A stretch of DNA of 64,000 nt from assembly GCF_003704105.1 (NCBI RefSeq), contig NZ_QUOQ01000003.1, forward strand, positions 186,001-250,000. The letters are read 5' to 3'. Below the pieces are notes generated by a model. The model did not search any database, had not been told where the DNA came from, and was given only the letters and a program-made list of their open reading frames with translations. The DNA is from Brevundimonas lutea. Lineage in GTDB: Bacteria > Pseudomonadota > Alphaproteobacteria > Caulobacterales > Caulobacteraceae. Position numbers and translations under genes: made by a program. This document shows, piece by piece, positions 37,092 through 46,272 of the stretch (positions are counted from its first letter, which is position 1; each line of letters starts with the position of its first letter).

Positions 37092-37595
37092 ATGATCAGC
37101 GCCCTCATCCTGTCCGCCGCCCTCGCCCTGCAGCCTCCGACCGAGGCCGCGCCCTCTGCGCCCGTTGCCGCCGTCGCCGAAACCGGCGCCGAGGCCGAGG
37201 TCGGGCGGGTGCTGGACCAGCTCCACGCCACGGCGGCCAGCGCCGATGAAGCGGTCTATTTCGACCTTTTCACGCCCAGCGCCCGCTTCATCGGCACCGA
37301 CGCGACCGAGCGCTGGACCATGACCGAGTTCCGCGCCTTCGCCGAACCCTATTTCCAGCGCGACACGGCCTGGACCTACCGCGCCCGCGAACGGGTCATC
37401 GATATCGCGCCGTCCGGCGACGTGGCCTGGTTCGACGAGCGGCTGGACAACGCCAGCTATGGAGAGACGCGCGGCTCGGGTGTGCTGGTTCGGACCGACG
37501 ACGGCTGGAAGATCGCCCAGTACGTGCTCAGCTTCGCCGTGCCGAACGCGGTCGCCGACGATGTGGTGGCGCGTATTCGTCAGGGCGAGCCCTAG
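37092..37595 (+). CDS. Exported NTF2/SnoaL-like protein
   Basis: The 167-residue protein has a short signal-like N-terminus (MISALILSAALALQ) and then an NTF2-fold pattern: VGRVLDQLHATAASADEAVY, FDLFTPSARFIG and DGWKIAQYVLSFAVP. The cone-shaped fold binds small ligands or catalyses diverse reactions, and no active residues can be named. It converges with the ABC transporter genes, overlapping their end by 4 bp. Confidence 0.75.
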   Translation: MISALILSAALALQPPTEAAPSAPVAAVAETGAEAEVGRVLDQLHATAASADEAVYFDLFTPSARFIGTDATERWTMTEFRAFAEPYFQRDTAWTYRARERVIDIAPSGDVAWFDERLDNASYGETRGSGVLVRTDDGWKIAQYVLSFAVPNAVADDVVARIRQGEP

Positions 37596-38359
37596 GCCCT
37601 GACGGCGCGCTCGACGCTCAGTGCCGGGCCGGACCTCGTCTCCACCCATGCACCGGTCAGTTCGAACACCTCGGACAGGACTTGCGGCCGCAAAGCCTCC
37701 ATCGACGCGCCGACCGCTGCCATTCGGCCTTTCGCCATCACCGCCACCCGGTCGCCGGCACGAGCGGCCAGCCCCAGGTCGTGCAGGCTGGCCAGCACCG
37801 CCGCCCCCGCCTGCGCCCGCTCGCGCAACACCTCCAGCACGAGCAGCTGGGCGTCGGGGTCCAGGTCGGTCAGGGGCTCGTCCAGCACCAGCAGCGGCGC
37901 CTCGGTGACCAGCAGACGGGCCAGCATCACCCGCGCCCGCTCCCCGCCCGACATCTCGGCCACGCCCCGGTCCGCCAGATGTCCGGCCTCCAGCCGCTCC
38001 AGCCAGCGCCGCGCGCGCGCCACGGCTTCCGAACCGGTCAGGAACGGCGCCCCCAGCGCCGCCACCTCGACCGCCGGCATGTTCCAGGCCAGCCGCCGCT
38101 GTTGCGGCAGCCAGGCCGCCCGCCGCGCCCGGTCGCCCGGCGACAGCGAACTCACCGCTTGTCCGCCCAGCCGCGCCTCGCCGCCCGCCAGCGGAATCAG
38201 ACCCAGCGCCCCCCGCATCAGGCTGGTCTTCCCCGCCCCGTTCGGCCCGGCCAGCACCACCACCTCTCCGGCCGCGACGGTCAGAACGACGCCGTCCAGA
38301 ACCGTCCGGCGACCCAGCGCAGCCCGCGCCCCGATCAGTTCCAGCGCCGGGCCGCTCAC
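37592..38359 (-). CDS. ABC transporter ATP-binding protein (FecE/BtuD-like)
   Basis: The 255-residue ATPase has Walker A GPNGAGKT (38-45), signature MSGGERAR, Walker B LLVLDEPLTD and an H-loop in ASLHDLGL. It should energise uptake of a metal chelate through the adjacent permease. The GTG start overlaps the permease stop as GTGA. The same frame is open upstream, but there the permease is the coding frame. It is the third gene of a substrate-binding/permease/ATPase operon. Confidence 0.9.
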   Translation of the reverse strand: MSGPALELIGARAALGRRTVLDGVVLTVAAGEVVVLAGPNGAGKTSLMRGALGLIPLAGGEARLGGQAVSSLSPGDRARRAAWLPQQRRLAWNMPAVEVAALGAPFLTGSEAVARARRWLERLEAGHLADRGVAEMSGGERARVMLARLLVTEAPLLVLDEPLTDLDPDAQLLVLEVLRERAQAGAAVLASLHDLGLAARAGDRVAVMAKGRMAAVGASMEALRPQVLSEVFELTGAWVETRSGPALSVERAVRA

Positions 38360-39336
38360 AGCCGCCACTCGCGCGCCGCGCGCCAGGCGATAAGGGCGAA
38401 CAGCGGCGCCCCGACCAGGGCGCTCAGCACCCCCAGCTTCAGCTCCTGATCCGTCGGCATGGTCCGCGCCAGCACATCGGCCAGGGTCAGCATCAGCCCG
38501 CCCGCCAGCGCCGAGGGGATCAGCAGTCGCCCGGGATCGCCCCTCACCGCAGCCCTGACGAGATGCGGCGCCGCCAGGCCGACGAAGCCGATCACTCCCG
38601 CCACCGCCGTCGCCGCCCCCGCCGCCAGGGCCGCCGCCAAGACAGCCATCAGCCGCATACGCCGCATCGACAGGCCCGACATCTCGGCCGCCTCCTCGCC
38701 CAGGCTCAGCTGCCTCAGGCCCGGCGCCGACGCTCGCGCCAGCAGCACGACCACAACCACCACGGGCGCCACCCAGGCGGCGTCTATCCACGACCGGTTC
38801 TGCACCGACCCCATCAGCCAGTTCATCACCTCGGCCGCCGCGATCGGGCTAGGCGAAAGATTGAACACCAGCGCCGTCAGGGCGCCCGCGAAGGCCGACA
38901 GCGCCACCCCGAACAGGATCAGGGTCTCCGGCGACCGCGTCCGCGCCGCCACGGCGACCAGGGCGCCGCCCGCCAGCCCCGCGCCGGCCAGGGCGGCCAG
39001 CTCGATCACGCCCGGCGCCGCGCCCGCGCCCAGGATCAGGGCCAGCGCGCCGCCCAGGGCCGCCGAGGCCGAGACTCCCAGCACCCCCGGATCGGCCAGC
39101 GGGTTGCGCAACAGCCCCTGCAGCACCGCCCCCGACACGGCCAGCGCCGCCCCGACCAGAAAGGCGCACACCGACCTCGGCGCCCGCACCTGCCACAGCA
39201 CCTCGGCCGGCGCCGAGCCCGGCTGTCCGAACGCCTCGGCCCAGTCGCGCCCGGTGAACACCGTCTCGCCGATGGCGACACCCAGCGCCAGCGCCGCCAC
39301 GGCCCCCAGCATTAGGCAGAGCTCCAGCCGGCTCAT
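38356..39336 (-). CDS. FecCD-type ABC transporter permease
   Basis: The 326-residue integral membrane protein has about ten predicted helices and family motifs VRAPRSVCAFLVGAALAVSG, NPLADPGVLGVSASAALGG and GVIGFVGLAAPHLVRAAVRG. This class transports iron-siderophores, heme or vitamin B12. The ATG overlaps the binding-protein stop as ATGA, and its stop overlaps the ATPase start. Confidence 0.93.
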   Translation of the reverse strand: MSRLELCLMLGAVAALALGVAIGETVFTGRDWAEAFGQPGSAPAEVLWQVRAPRSVCAFLVGAALAVSGAVLQGLLRNPLADPGVLGVSASAALGGALALILGAGAAPGVIELAALAGAGLAGGALVAVAARTRSPETLILFGVALSAFAGALTALVFNLSPSPIAAAEVMNWLMGSVQNRSWIDAAWVAPVVVVVVLLARASAPGLRQLSLGEEAAEMSGLSMRRMRLMAVLAAALAAGAATAVAGVIGFVGLAAPHLVRAAVRGDPGRLLIPSALAGGLMLTLADVLARTMPTDQELKLGVLSALVGAPLFALIAWRAAREWRL

Positions 39337-40169
39337 TCTCCCACCTCCGCCAGACGTCGCGCCGCACTCGCCGCGAACCAGGCCGGGCAGCTGAGCTCAG
39401 AGGCGGGCAGGCTGATCCTCGGCCGCTCCGCCATGCGCCGCGCCAGCGCAGGATGCCGCCCCGGCCCGCGCCGGTCGCGTCGCACATCGTCGAAGAAACC
39501 CAGCACGAACCGCGCCGGCGGCTGCATCACCAGCCGCTCGATCGACACCGGCCCAAAGCCCGGCGCCGGCGCGGCGTTGCGCAGGCCCGCCGCCGTCAGC
39601 ATCGCGTCGATCAGTGTCCCAGCCCCCGCCGTGAACCCGCCCGCCGTCAGATACAGCGCCGACCGCGTCCGAAGCCCTGTCCCCGCCGCCGCCAAATCCG
39701 TATCCATCTCCGCCACCAGCGGATCGGCCGCCTCCGGCCGGCCCAGGCCTTTGGCCACCGCCTGCACATTGGCCCGCACGCCGTGGAAGTCCGTGGCGTC
39801 GGGGATGGTCACCACCGGCAGGCCGCGCCGCTCCAGGCCGCGCAGCAGCGCCGGATCGCCGCCCCAGTAGCGCACCACCACATCCGGACGCGCCATCACC
39901 ACCGCCTCCAGCCCCGGCCGCGCCAGACGATGCCCGGCCGCCGCCTCGCGCATATAGGAGTCTGCGTCATCGGCGCGCGGCGACAGGGTCAGGCGGTCGC
40001 CCTCCTCGCGCATGGCCAGTACGAACTGGTCGGCACACTGATCCAGCGACAGGATCGACAGGGGCCGCGCTTCTGCCACACCGGCGCTCAGCACCAGCGT
40101 AGCCAATCCGGCTGCTGCCGACCTCAGCGCAGCAGCCGGGCGAGCAGAGCGTCTGTGGTCAATCGGCAC
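39333..40169 (-). CDS. Periplasmic substrate-binding protein (BtuF/FecB-like)
   Basis: The 278-residue protein begins with a signal sequence (AAAGLATLVLSAGVAEA) followed by PLSILSLDQCADQFVLAM, and has the two-lobed helical-backbone pattern of class III binding proteins (ARPDVVVRYWGGD, then VKGLGRP-like). The GTG at 40169, with GGAGG upstream, is taken as start; this overlaps the TetR gene end by 46 bp. Substrate could be cobalamin or a ferric siderophore; no TonB-dependent receptor gene is adjacent to decide. Confidence 0.83.
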   Translation of the reverse strand: MPIDHRRSARPAAALRSAAAGLATLVLSAGVAEARPLSILSLDQCADQFVLAMREEGDRLTLSPRADDADSYMREAAAGHRLARPGLEAVVMARPDVVVRYWGGDPALLRGLERRGLPVVTIPDATDFHGVRANVQAVAKGLGRPEAADPLVAEMDTDLAAAGTGLRTRSALYLTAGGFTAGAGTLIDAMLTAAGLRNAAPAPGFGPVSIERLVMQPPARFVLGFFDDVRRDRRGPGRHPALARRMAERPRISLPASELSCPAWFAASAARRLAEVGE

Positions 40170-40777
40170 AGCGTTTCCGCCTCCGCCCAGGCCAGATAGG
40201 GCTTGGTGATCCGCAGCGACACCACGCCGTGCACCGACGCCCACAGCGCCTGTGCCGCCACCTCGACCGGCGCGGTCAGCCGACCCTCGGCGTCCAGCTG
40301 CTCCACCGGCGCCAGAAACTGGCGATACAGGTCCGCGCCCATGGCCTGGGCGGCGTCCTCCGCTCCCTCCTTCGCCTCGCTGGGGCGGGTCATGTAGATC
40401 AGGCTGTAGGCGTTGGAATGCTGCAGGGCGAACCGCGCATAGTCCGCCGTCATCGCTCTCAGCTTTTCCTCCGGACTGGCGCTTGAGGCCGCGATCCGCC
40501 GGCTGTGGTCCAGCAACATCTCGAACGCCTCGCGGCATATCTCCGCCAGGATCGCCCGCTTGTCCGGAAAATGCATGTAGAGGGCCGTGGACGACAGCCC
40601 GACCTCGTCGGCGATCTTGCGGATCGTCGCGCCTTCATAGCCGTGCTCGACGAAGATGCGGCCGGCGGCCTCCAGGATTTCGCCCCGGCGGGCGTGGCCC
40701 TCGCCCTTGGGCTTTCTCGACGACCGGATCGCGGCGGCGGCAGGCGGCAAGGCCATCATCCCGTTACGCGGTCCCAT
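40124..40777 (-). CDS. TetR-family transcriptional regulator
   Basis: The 217-residue protein has the helix-turn-helix EILEAAGRIFVEHGYEGATI followed by RKIADEVGLSSTALYMHFPD, and a ligand domain with the ASVHGVVSL motif of the TetR_C WHG subgroup. It is just upstream of the metal-chelate transporter genes on the same strand, and divergent from a glycosyltransferase, so either may be the target. An ATG six codons downstream could be the real start. Confidence 0.88.
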   Translation of the reverse strand: MGPRNGMMALPPAAAAIRSSRKPKGEGHARRGEILEAAGRIFVEHGYEGATIRKIADEVGLSSTALYMHFPDKRAILAEICREAFEMLLDHSRRIAASSASPEEKLRAMTADYARFALQHSNAYSLIYMTRPSEAKEGAEDAAQAMGADLYRQFLAPVEQLDAEGRLTAPVEVAAQALWASVHGVVSLRITKPYLAWAEAETLCRLTTDALLARLLR

Positions 40778-40865
40778 ACCCGGGACCGGGCGGCCTGCTT
40801 AGCCGCATTTGCGCGCGGAGGCCAAGCTGGGCATTGTCGTAAAGCGGCGTTCTCGGGGAGGGGCA

Positions 40866-42263
40866 ATGCCAGATCAGGCGAGCGACAGGCGACCGGTGCA
40901 CGGGCCTCCGCGCCGCGAAAGCGCGCAGAAGGCCGGTCTGACGCGCGGCCAGCTCACCGCGCTGATCGTCGGCCTCGCCGTCATCGTCGCCGTCGCCCTG
41001 ACCTTCCCCGCGCGGGTCTGGACGGGTTTGGTCTATTTCACCTGGGCCGTCTTTCTGATCATCGCGACCTGGCGCCTCCTGGTGATCCTGACACCGCGCG
41101 GCGCGGCCCCGGTCGCCCGCCTCGATGTGCTGCCGCGCTACACCGTCGTCGCCGCCCTCTATGATGAGGCGGCCATGCTGCCCCAGCTTGTCGAGCGGTT
41201 GTCCCGCCTCGATTATCCGTCCACCAGGCTGCAGGGGCTGATCGTGCTCGAGGCGGACGACCAGGCGACGCTCTCCGCCGCGCGATCGCTTCCCCTGCCG
41301 ACATGGATGGCGATCCTCGTGGTGCCCGCCGACACGCCCGGCCCGCGCACCAAGCCGCGCGCGCTGAACCACGCGCTCAACCACGCCACGGGCGACCTGG
41401 TCACCGTCTACGACGCCGAGGACGATCCTCATCCGGCGCAACTGCGTGAGGCCGCCGCCCGCTTCCAGCGGCCTGGTCACGACATCGCCTGCTTCCAGGC
41501 CCCGCTGCGCATTCGCGTCGCGCCCGGCCGTGACGGCTTCCTGGAGCGCCAGTTCGCGGCCGAATACGCCAGCCTGTTCGAGGTCACCCTGCCGGCCATG
41601 GCGCGTCTCGGCCTGCCCTTCCCGCTCGGCGGCACCAGCAATCACTTCCGCGCCGACATTCTGCGCCAGGTCGGCGGTTGGGATCCCTGGAACGTCACCG
41701 AGGATGCCGACCTCGGCTACCGTCTGTGGAAGCGCGGCTGGCGGCTCGGCGTCCTGACTCGCGCGACGTGGGAGAGCCCCCCGACCGACCTCGACCAGTG
41801 GCTGCCCCAGCGCACCCGCTGGCTGAAGGGCTATATGCAGACCTGGGGCGTCCATATGCGCGCGCCGTGGCGCCTGGGCCTGCGCGGCTTCTGGTCGCTT
41901 CAGATCACCACAGGGGTCGCCATCCTGTCGGCCGCCGTCCACGCCCTGACCGCAGCCTGGATGATCATGCTGGGCATGACGGCGGCGACCAAGGGCCTGT
42001 CGCCCGCCACCCCGCCGATCGCCGTCCTGGTCCTGGCCGCAGGCGTTCTGGCCGCGTGGCTGACCTGCTGGTTGGGTCTCAGACGCGCCGGCGGTCGGTA
42101 TCGCCTGATCGACGCCGTGTCGGCCCCGACTTACTGGTCCCTGACGACCGTCGCCCTTTTTCAGGCCGCCTGGCGCCTGGTCACCCAACCCTACGCCTGG
42201 GACAAGACCCCGCACGAACCTGATGAGGCGACCGTCCCGGCCTCTGGACGCGAGGCGGCCTGA
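40866..42263 (+). CDS. Processive membrane glycosyltransferase (GT2, XagB/CelA-like)
   Basis: The 465-residue protein has two N-terminal transmembrane helices (TALIVGLAVIVAVALTF; YFTWAVFLIIATWRLL), a cytoplasmic GT-A domain with YDAEDD, the base motif TEDADLG, the processive QRTRW motif, and four or so C-terminal helices. Enzymes of this type polymerise and export beta-linked polysaccharide. No PilZ domain, cellulose subunit or export partner is present next to it. GGGGAGG precedes the ATG. It is divergent from the TetR gene. Confidence 0.88.
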   Translation: MPDQASDRRPVHGPPRRESAQKAGLTRGQLTALIVGLAVIVAVALTFPARVWTGLVYFTWAVFLIIATWRLLVILTPRGAAPVARLDVLPRYTVVAALYDEAAMLPQLVERLSRLDYPSTRLQGLIVLEADDQATLSAARSLPLPTWMAILVVPADTPGPRTKPRALNHALNHATGDLVTVYDAEDDPHPAQLREAAARFQRPGHDIACFQAPLRIRVAPGRDGFLERQFAAEYASLFEVTLPAMARLGLPFPLGGTSNHFRADILRQVGGWDPWNVTEDADLGYRLWKRGWRLGVLTRATWESPPTDLDQWLPQRTRWLKGYMQTWGVHMRAPWRLGLRGFWSLQITTGVAILSAAVHALTAAWMIMLGMTAATKGLSPATPPIAVLVLAAGVLAAWLTCWLGLRRAGGRYRLIDAVSAPTYWSLTTVALFQAAWRLVTQPYAWDKTPHEPDEATVPASGREAA

Positions 42264-42281
42264 CCCCTTACAGCCAGCCCG

Positions 42282-43202
42282 ATGATCAGCCCCGCTATAG
42301 CCGCCAACGCCGAGACGGTGCGCACCCGCGCCTGGGCCGACTACGCCCTCCTCGACAGCGGCGACGGCGGGAAGCTCGAGCGCTATGGCCGCTTCACCGT
42401 GGTCCGGCCCGAGCCGCAGTGCTTCTGGTCCCCCGCCCGTCCCGAACTCTGGGCCAACCCCGACGCCGTCTTCGACCCCACCGACGAGGACGAGGCCGGC
42501 CGCTGGCGCTTCGGCGGCGCCGCGCTGGACCGTTTCGACCTGGGCTGGGGCGCGGCCCGTTTCGCCGGCCGCTTCACCCCCTTTCGCCATCTCGCCTTCT
42601 TCCCGGAGCAAGCGGGAAACTGGGAATGGCTGGACGCCCGCCTGCGCGGCCTGCGCTCAAGCAGCCCGAAGGGCGGTAGCGCACCAAGATTCCTGAACCT
42701 GTTCGGTTACACGGGCGTCGCCAGCCTCGTCGCCGCCGCCGCCGGGGCCGAGGTCACCCACGTCGACGCCTCCAAGAAGTCTGTCGCCTACGCCCGCGAG
42801 AACGCCGCCCTGTCCGGCCTTGAGGACGCGCCCGTCCGCTGGATCGTCGAGGACGCCCGCAAATACGTCGCCCGTGAGGTCCGGCGCGGCTCCAAATACC
42901 AGGGCATCATCCTCGACCCGCCCAAATACGGGCGCGGCCCGACCGGCGAGGTCTGGCGGCTGTTCGAAGACCTGCCCGGCCTGCTGACCGACTGCGCCGC
43001 CCTGCTGGCCGACGACGCCGACTTCCTTTTGGTCAACGGCTATGCCGCGCGGGTGTCGGGCCTGTCCCTCGCCCACATGACCCGCCAGGCGCTGGCCGGC
43101 CGCTCCGGCGTTATCGACTGGGGCGAGCTGGCCCTGGTCGAGGACAGCGAGCGCGCCGCCGAGATCGGCCTCAGCTTCTTCGCCCGCTGGCGCGCCCGAT
43201 GA
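42282..43202 (+). CDS. SAM-dependent rRNA methyltransferase (RlmI/COG1092-like)
   Basis: The 306-residue protein has motif I FLNLFGYTGVASL, THVDASKKSV, and the catalytic PPKYGRGPTGEVW of RlmI-type 23S rRNA cytosine-C5 methyltransferases. It is shorter than E. coli RlmI and lacks a clear PUA domain. Target base unknown. The next gene, another RNA methyltransferase, overlaps its stop by 4 bp, so they are coupled. Confidence 0.87.
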   Translation: MISPAIAANAETVRTRAWADYALLDSGDGGKLERYGRFTVVRPEPQCFWSPARPELWANPDAVFDPTDEDEAGRWRFGGAALDRFDLGWGAARFAGRFTPFRHLAFFPEQAGNWEWLDARLRGLRSSSPKGGSAPRFLNLFGYTGVASLVAAAAGAEVTHVDASKKSVAYARENAALSGLEDAPVRWIVEDARKYVAREVRRGSKYQGIILDPPKYGRGPTGEVWRLFEDLPGLLTDCAALLADDADFLLVNGYAARVSGLSLAHMTRQALAGRSGVIDWGELALVEDSERAAEIGLSFFARWRAR

Positions 43203-43996
43203 GCGAACGCCTGATCACCAGCCTGACCAACGACACGGTCAAGGCCGTCCGCGCCCTGCATATGCGCAAGGAGCGCGAGCAGTCCGGCCGCTTCCTGGCC
43301 GAAGGTCTCAAGTTCATCGGCGAGGCGCTGGACCAGGGCCGCGCCCCTCGCCTGCTGCTGGTCGGCCAGGACGCCCGCCCGCACCCCCTGCTCGACCGCG
43401 CCCGCTCCGAGACTCTCAAGGCCGGCGGCGAGGTGGTCGCCGTCACCCACCCGATCCTCGCCAAGATTTCCCGCAAGGAGAACCCACAGACCGTGCTGGG
43501 CGTGTTCGATCAGGCCTACACGGACCTGGACGCCATCGACCCGACCACCGCGCCCGCCTGGGTGGCGCTGGAGCAAGTGCGCGATCCGGGCAATCTCGGC
43601 ACCATCATCCGCACCGCCGACGCGGCCGGCGCCGGCGGAGTCATTCTGATCGGCGATTGCTGCGACCCCTTCTCCACCGAGGCGGTGCGCGCCACCATGG
43701 GCTCGGTCTTCGCCGTCCAGATCGCCCGCGCTTCAGTCGAGGACTTCCTGATCTGGCGCGCGCGCTGGCCCGGCAGCGTCATCGGCACCCGGCTGGACGC
43801 CACCCACGGCTATCGCGACGCGCCTGTCCGCGCCCCGGCGCTTATTCTGATGGGCAATGAACAGGCCGGCCTCACAGACCGCCTCGCCGCCGCCTGCGAC
43901 CTCAACGTCAAGATCCCCATGCGCGGCCGCGCCGACAGCCTCAACCTCGCCATCGCCACCGGCGTCATGCTTTATGCTGTGACAGAGAAGAGCTGA
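43199..43996 (+). CDS. TrmH/SpoU-family RNA 2'-O-methyltransferase
   Basis: The 265-residue SPOUT-fold enzyme has an N-terminal substrate-binding domain (VKAVRALHMRKEREQSGRFL) and the knot motifs LEQVRDPGNLGTIIRTADAA, LILMGNEQAGL and IPMRGRADSLNLAIATGVML. It should 2'-O-methylate rRNA or tRNA. The start overlaps the preceding gene by ATGA; the following OsmC gene starts within its TGATG. Confidence 0.92.
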   Translation: MSERLITSLTNDTVKAVRALHMRKEREQSGRFLAEGLKFIGEALDQGRAPRLLLVGQDARPHPLLDRARSETLKAGGEVVAVTHPILAKISRKENPQTVLGVFDQAYTDLDAIDPTTAPAWVALEQVRDPGNLGTIIRTADAAGAGGVILIGDCCDPFSTEAVRATMGSVFAVQIARASVEDFLIWRARWPGSVIGTRLDATHGYRDAPVRAPALILMGNEQAGLTDRLAAACDLNVKIPMRGRADSLNLAIATGVMLYAVTEKS

Positions 43997-44457
43997 TGGC
44001 GACCCACACGGCCACGATCTCATGGAGCGCGGGCGCCGCGGACTTCGCCTCGGGCCGCTACAGCCGTGCCCACGTCTGGCGCTTCGACGGCGGCGTCGAG
44101 GTCGCGGCCTCGTCCAGCCCCTCGGTCGTGCCCCTGCCCCTTTCTGTCGAGGCGGCCGTCGATCCCGAGGAGGCCTTCGTCGCCGCCCTGTCCAGCTGCC
44201 ACATGCTATGGTTTCTGTCCCTGGCCGCGGAGGCTGGCTGGGTCGTGACCGGCTACGAGGATCGCGCCGAGGGTCGGATGGGCCGAAACCCCGAGGGGCG
44301 GCTGGCTATGCTGGAGGTCGTGCTGGCGCCCGACCTTCGCTTCCATGGCGCAAGCCCAAGCGCCGCGGAGATCGACGCTCTCCACCACGCCGCGCACGAC
44401 CGATGCTTTCTGGCCAATTCGGTGACGACCGAGGTGCGGGTCGCAGCTCTGGCGTAA
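43996..44457 (+). CDS. OsmC-family peroxide-detoxifying protein
   Basis: The 153-residue protein has the two redox cysteines of the OsmC/Ohr fold, in LSSCHMLWFL and HDRCFLANSV. Members reduce organic hydroperoxides with dithiol donors. The start codon overlaps the TrmH stop by one base (TGATG). Length is typical. No ohrR-type regulator is adjacent. Confidence 0.9.
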   Translation: MATHTATISWSAGAADFASGRYSRAHVWRFDGGVEVAASSSPSVVPLPLSVEAAVDPEEAFVAALSSCHMLWFLSLAAEAGWVVTGYEDRAEGRMGRNPEGRLAMLEVVLAPDLRFHGASPSAAEIDALHHAAHDRCFLANSVTTEVRVAALA

Positions 44458-44473
44458 GCGCTCGCGCGTCGCC

Positions 44474-45070
44474 TTATCCGGCCGGCAGCAACCGGACGGA
44501 GTTCAGGGTCGCCTGTGTGGCGTCGTCCAGACCGTAGAGACCGTCGGTGGTCGCCACGACGGCGCGGCCGCCGTCACCGATGACCGCCCAAAGGCACTCG
44601 CCCCCGGCCGCGTGGAACCCATTCTCGCCTTCGATGCCGCAGGTCACGACGGCCTTCATGCCCTGATAGTCGCCGGACCGGAATCGCTCGACCGCCACGG
44701 GCTCGAACCGTCCGTAGGTGGTCATCCAGCGTCCTTGGGCGTCGGGCTCGAAGCCTGCCTCCTCCCGCGCCACGGTCTCCAGATCGCCATCGACCACGAG
44801 CAGGCGCAGCAGGGGGACCGTCTCGCCCTCGATGAGCTCGACCAGTTCGACGCAGGGGCGAGGCTGTTCGCCTTCAAACACCTCGCAGGCCCGGACCTGG
44901 CGATCCGCCGCATGGTCGAACGCGATCCCCACCGCCGGGTCGGAATAGGTCGCCAGCGTCGGGTCGGAAGGGTTGGCCGGCTGGACCGTCGCGGCGGCTT
45001 CCCCCTGGGCCGGCTGGCAAGCGCCCAGCGCCATGACGGCCAGCGCCGCGGCGAAAATGGTTGGTCTCAT
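44474..45070 (-). CDS. Predicted lipoprotein of unknown function
   Basis: The 198-residue protein begins with a lipoprotein signal (MRPTIFAAALAVMALGAC) with lipobox LGAC. Mature sequence includes four further cysteines (ACEVF, RPCVEL, VTCGIE, ECLWAV). The start is the ATG 48 codons into a longer open frame, because the signal peptide begins there. It probably resides in an envelope membrane. No family recognised. Confidence 0.78.
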   Translation of the reverse strand: MRPTIFAAALAVMALGACQPAQGEAAATVQPANPSDPTLATYSDPAVGIAFDHAADRQVRACEVFEGEQPRPCVELVELIEGETVPLLRLLVVDGDLETVAREEAGFEPDAQGRWMTTYGRFEPVAVERFRSGDYQGMKAVVTCGIEGENGFHAAGGECLWAVIGDGGRAVVATTDGLYGLDDATQATLNSVRLLPAG

Positions 45071-45164
45071 GGCCCCGCCCCCGTTCCTTGATCGCGATGA
45101 CCTTGGCCTCCTACCGCTAGCCAAGGCAACCATCGGTCGCCGAATGAGGGGCGGGAACGCGCGA

Positions 45165-46175
45165 TCACGTCCCTTCGGCCGTATCCTCGACCTCGGGGGC
45201 GTCGGCGTCGTCAACCAGCTTGAGCGACATCACGCACCGCACGCCGTCGGGCTCCAGATCGATCCGCGCCCGTCCGCCCGCCTGGTCGGCGAAGGTCTGG
45301 CGGATCATTCGCGTGCCGAACCCGGCTTTACCGGCCTTGCCCACCTGAGGCCCCCCGCTCTCGCGCCACAACAGGGTGAGAAAGCGCTCGCCGCCGGCAT
45401 TGTGCGCCAGGTTCCAGCTCAGGGAGACGCGACCTTCGCTGACGCTCAGGGCGCCGTATTTGATGGCGTTGGTGGTCAGTTCGTGAAGCGTCAGGGCCAA
45501 GGCCACCGCCTGGGATGGATGTAGCAGCACCGGGGGGCCGTCGAACGCGAACGGCGACGGATCGCGCTGATGCGGGCCGGCCATCTCGTGAATGAGCGTC
45601 TCGAGATCGGCGCCCGCCCACGTCTGAGCGACCAGGACGTCGTGCGCGCGGGACAAGGCCATGATTCGTCCCGACAGATCTTGGCGCAGCGCGTCGCCGA
45701 TGCTCGCGGAGCGGAGTGTCTGTTCGACCACGGACTGCACGGTCGCCAGGGTGTTCTTCACGCGATGGTTCAGCTCGTTCAGCAGCAGAACGCGCTGCTC
45801 CTCGGCGCGCTTGGCCGGGGTCTCGTCGCGGAAGATCTTGACCAGCACATCCTCGACCCCATCCAGTCGCAGCGTCATGCCGTTGGCCCAAAACCGACGA
45901 CCGTCCTTACGCTGGTGCCAGCGGCTGTCTTCGGCTCTTCCCTTGAGCAGAGCTCTCTCGATCTCACGCTCCGCCGCGCCGTCCGCCTGGTCCGCCTCGC
46001 TGAACAGGAAGCGGAGATGGCGCCCACAGGCGTCACTCGGACCAAAGCCGGTGACGGCCTCGGCATCGCCGAGCCAGTGCTGGACGACGCCACTGCCGTT
46101 CATCACGACGATGGCGTAGGCGCGCACATTGTTGACGATCGCGGCGGCGAGTTGAGCGTCACTGGCGAACGGCAT
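45165..46175 (-). CDS. HWE-family sensor histidine kinase with PAS domain
   Basis: The 336-residue cytoplasmic protein has an N-terminal PAS domain (IVNNVRAYAIVVMNGSG to VLVKIFRDETPAKRAEE), the phospho-acceptor segment LLNELNHRVKNTLATVQ and the nucleotide-binding LHELTTNAIKYGALS with the HWE-type GFGTRMIRQTFADQ ending. HWE kinases are common in Caulobacterales and Rhizobiales and often act in general stress signalling; the input here, perhaps light or redox via PAS, is unknown. No response regulator is adjacent. The start MPFASDAQ is used; 46 upstream codons are unsupported. Confidence 0.9.
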   Translation of the reverse strand: MPFASDAQLAAAIVNNVRAYAIVVMNGSGVVQHWLGDAEAVTGFGPSDACGRHLRFLFSEADQADGAAEREIERALLKGRAEDSRWHQRKDGRRFWANGMTLRLDGVEDVLVKIFRDETPAKRAEEQRVLLLNELNHRVKNTLATVQSVVEQTLRSASIGDALRQDLSGRIMALSRAHDVLVAQTWAGADLETLIHEMAGPHQRDPSPFAFDGPPVLLHPSQAVALALTLHELTTNAIKYGALSVSEGRVSLSWNLAHNAGGERFLTLLWRESGGPQVGKAGKAGFGTRMIRQTFADQAGGRARIDLEPDGVRCVMSLKLVDDADAPEVEDTAEGT

Positions 46176-46272
46176 TGGGCGACCTGAGTTCGAAGGGCTG
46201 AAAGCGTTTCCTACGCGTCCGACGATGCCCTGTCTCATTCCGATTAAGCGAAGAGAGGACGGCCGGTGCGTT

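Noticed and set aside
37592-38791. A 399-codon ATP-binding protein
   Set aside because: The N-terminal third overlaps the permease gene out of frame; the ABC domain starts at the GTG at 38359.
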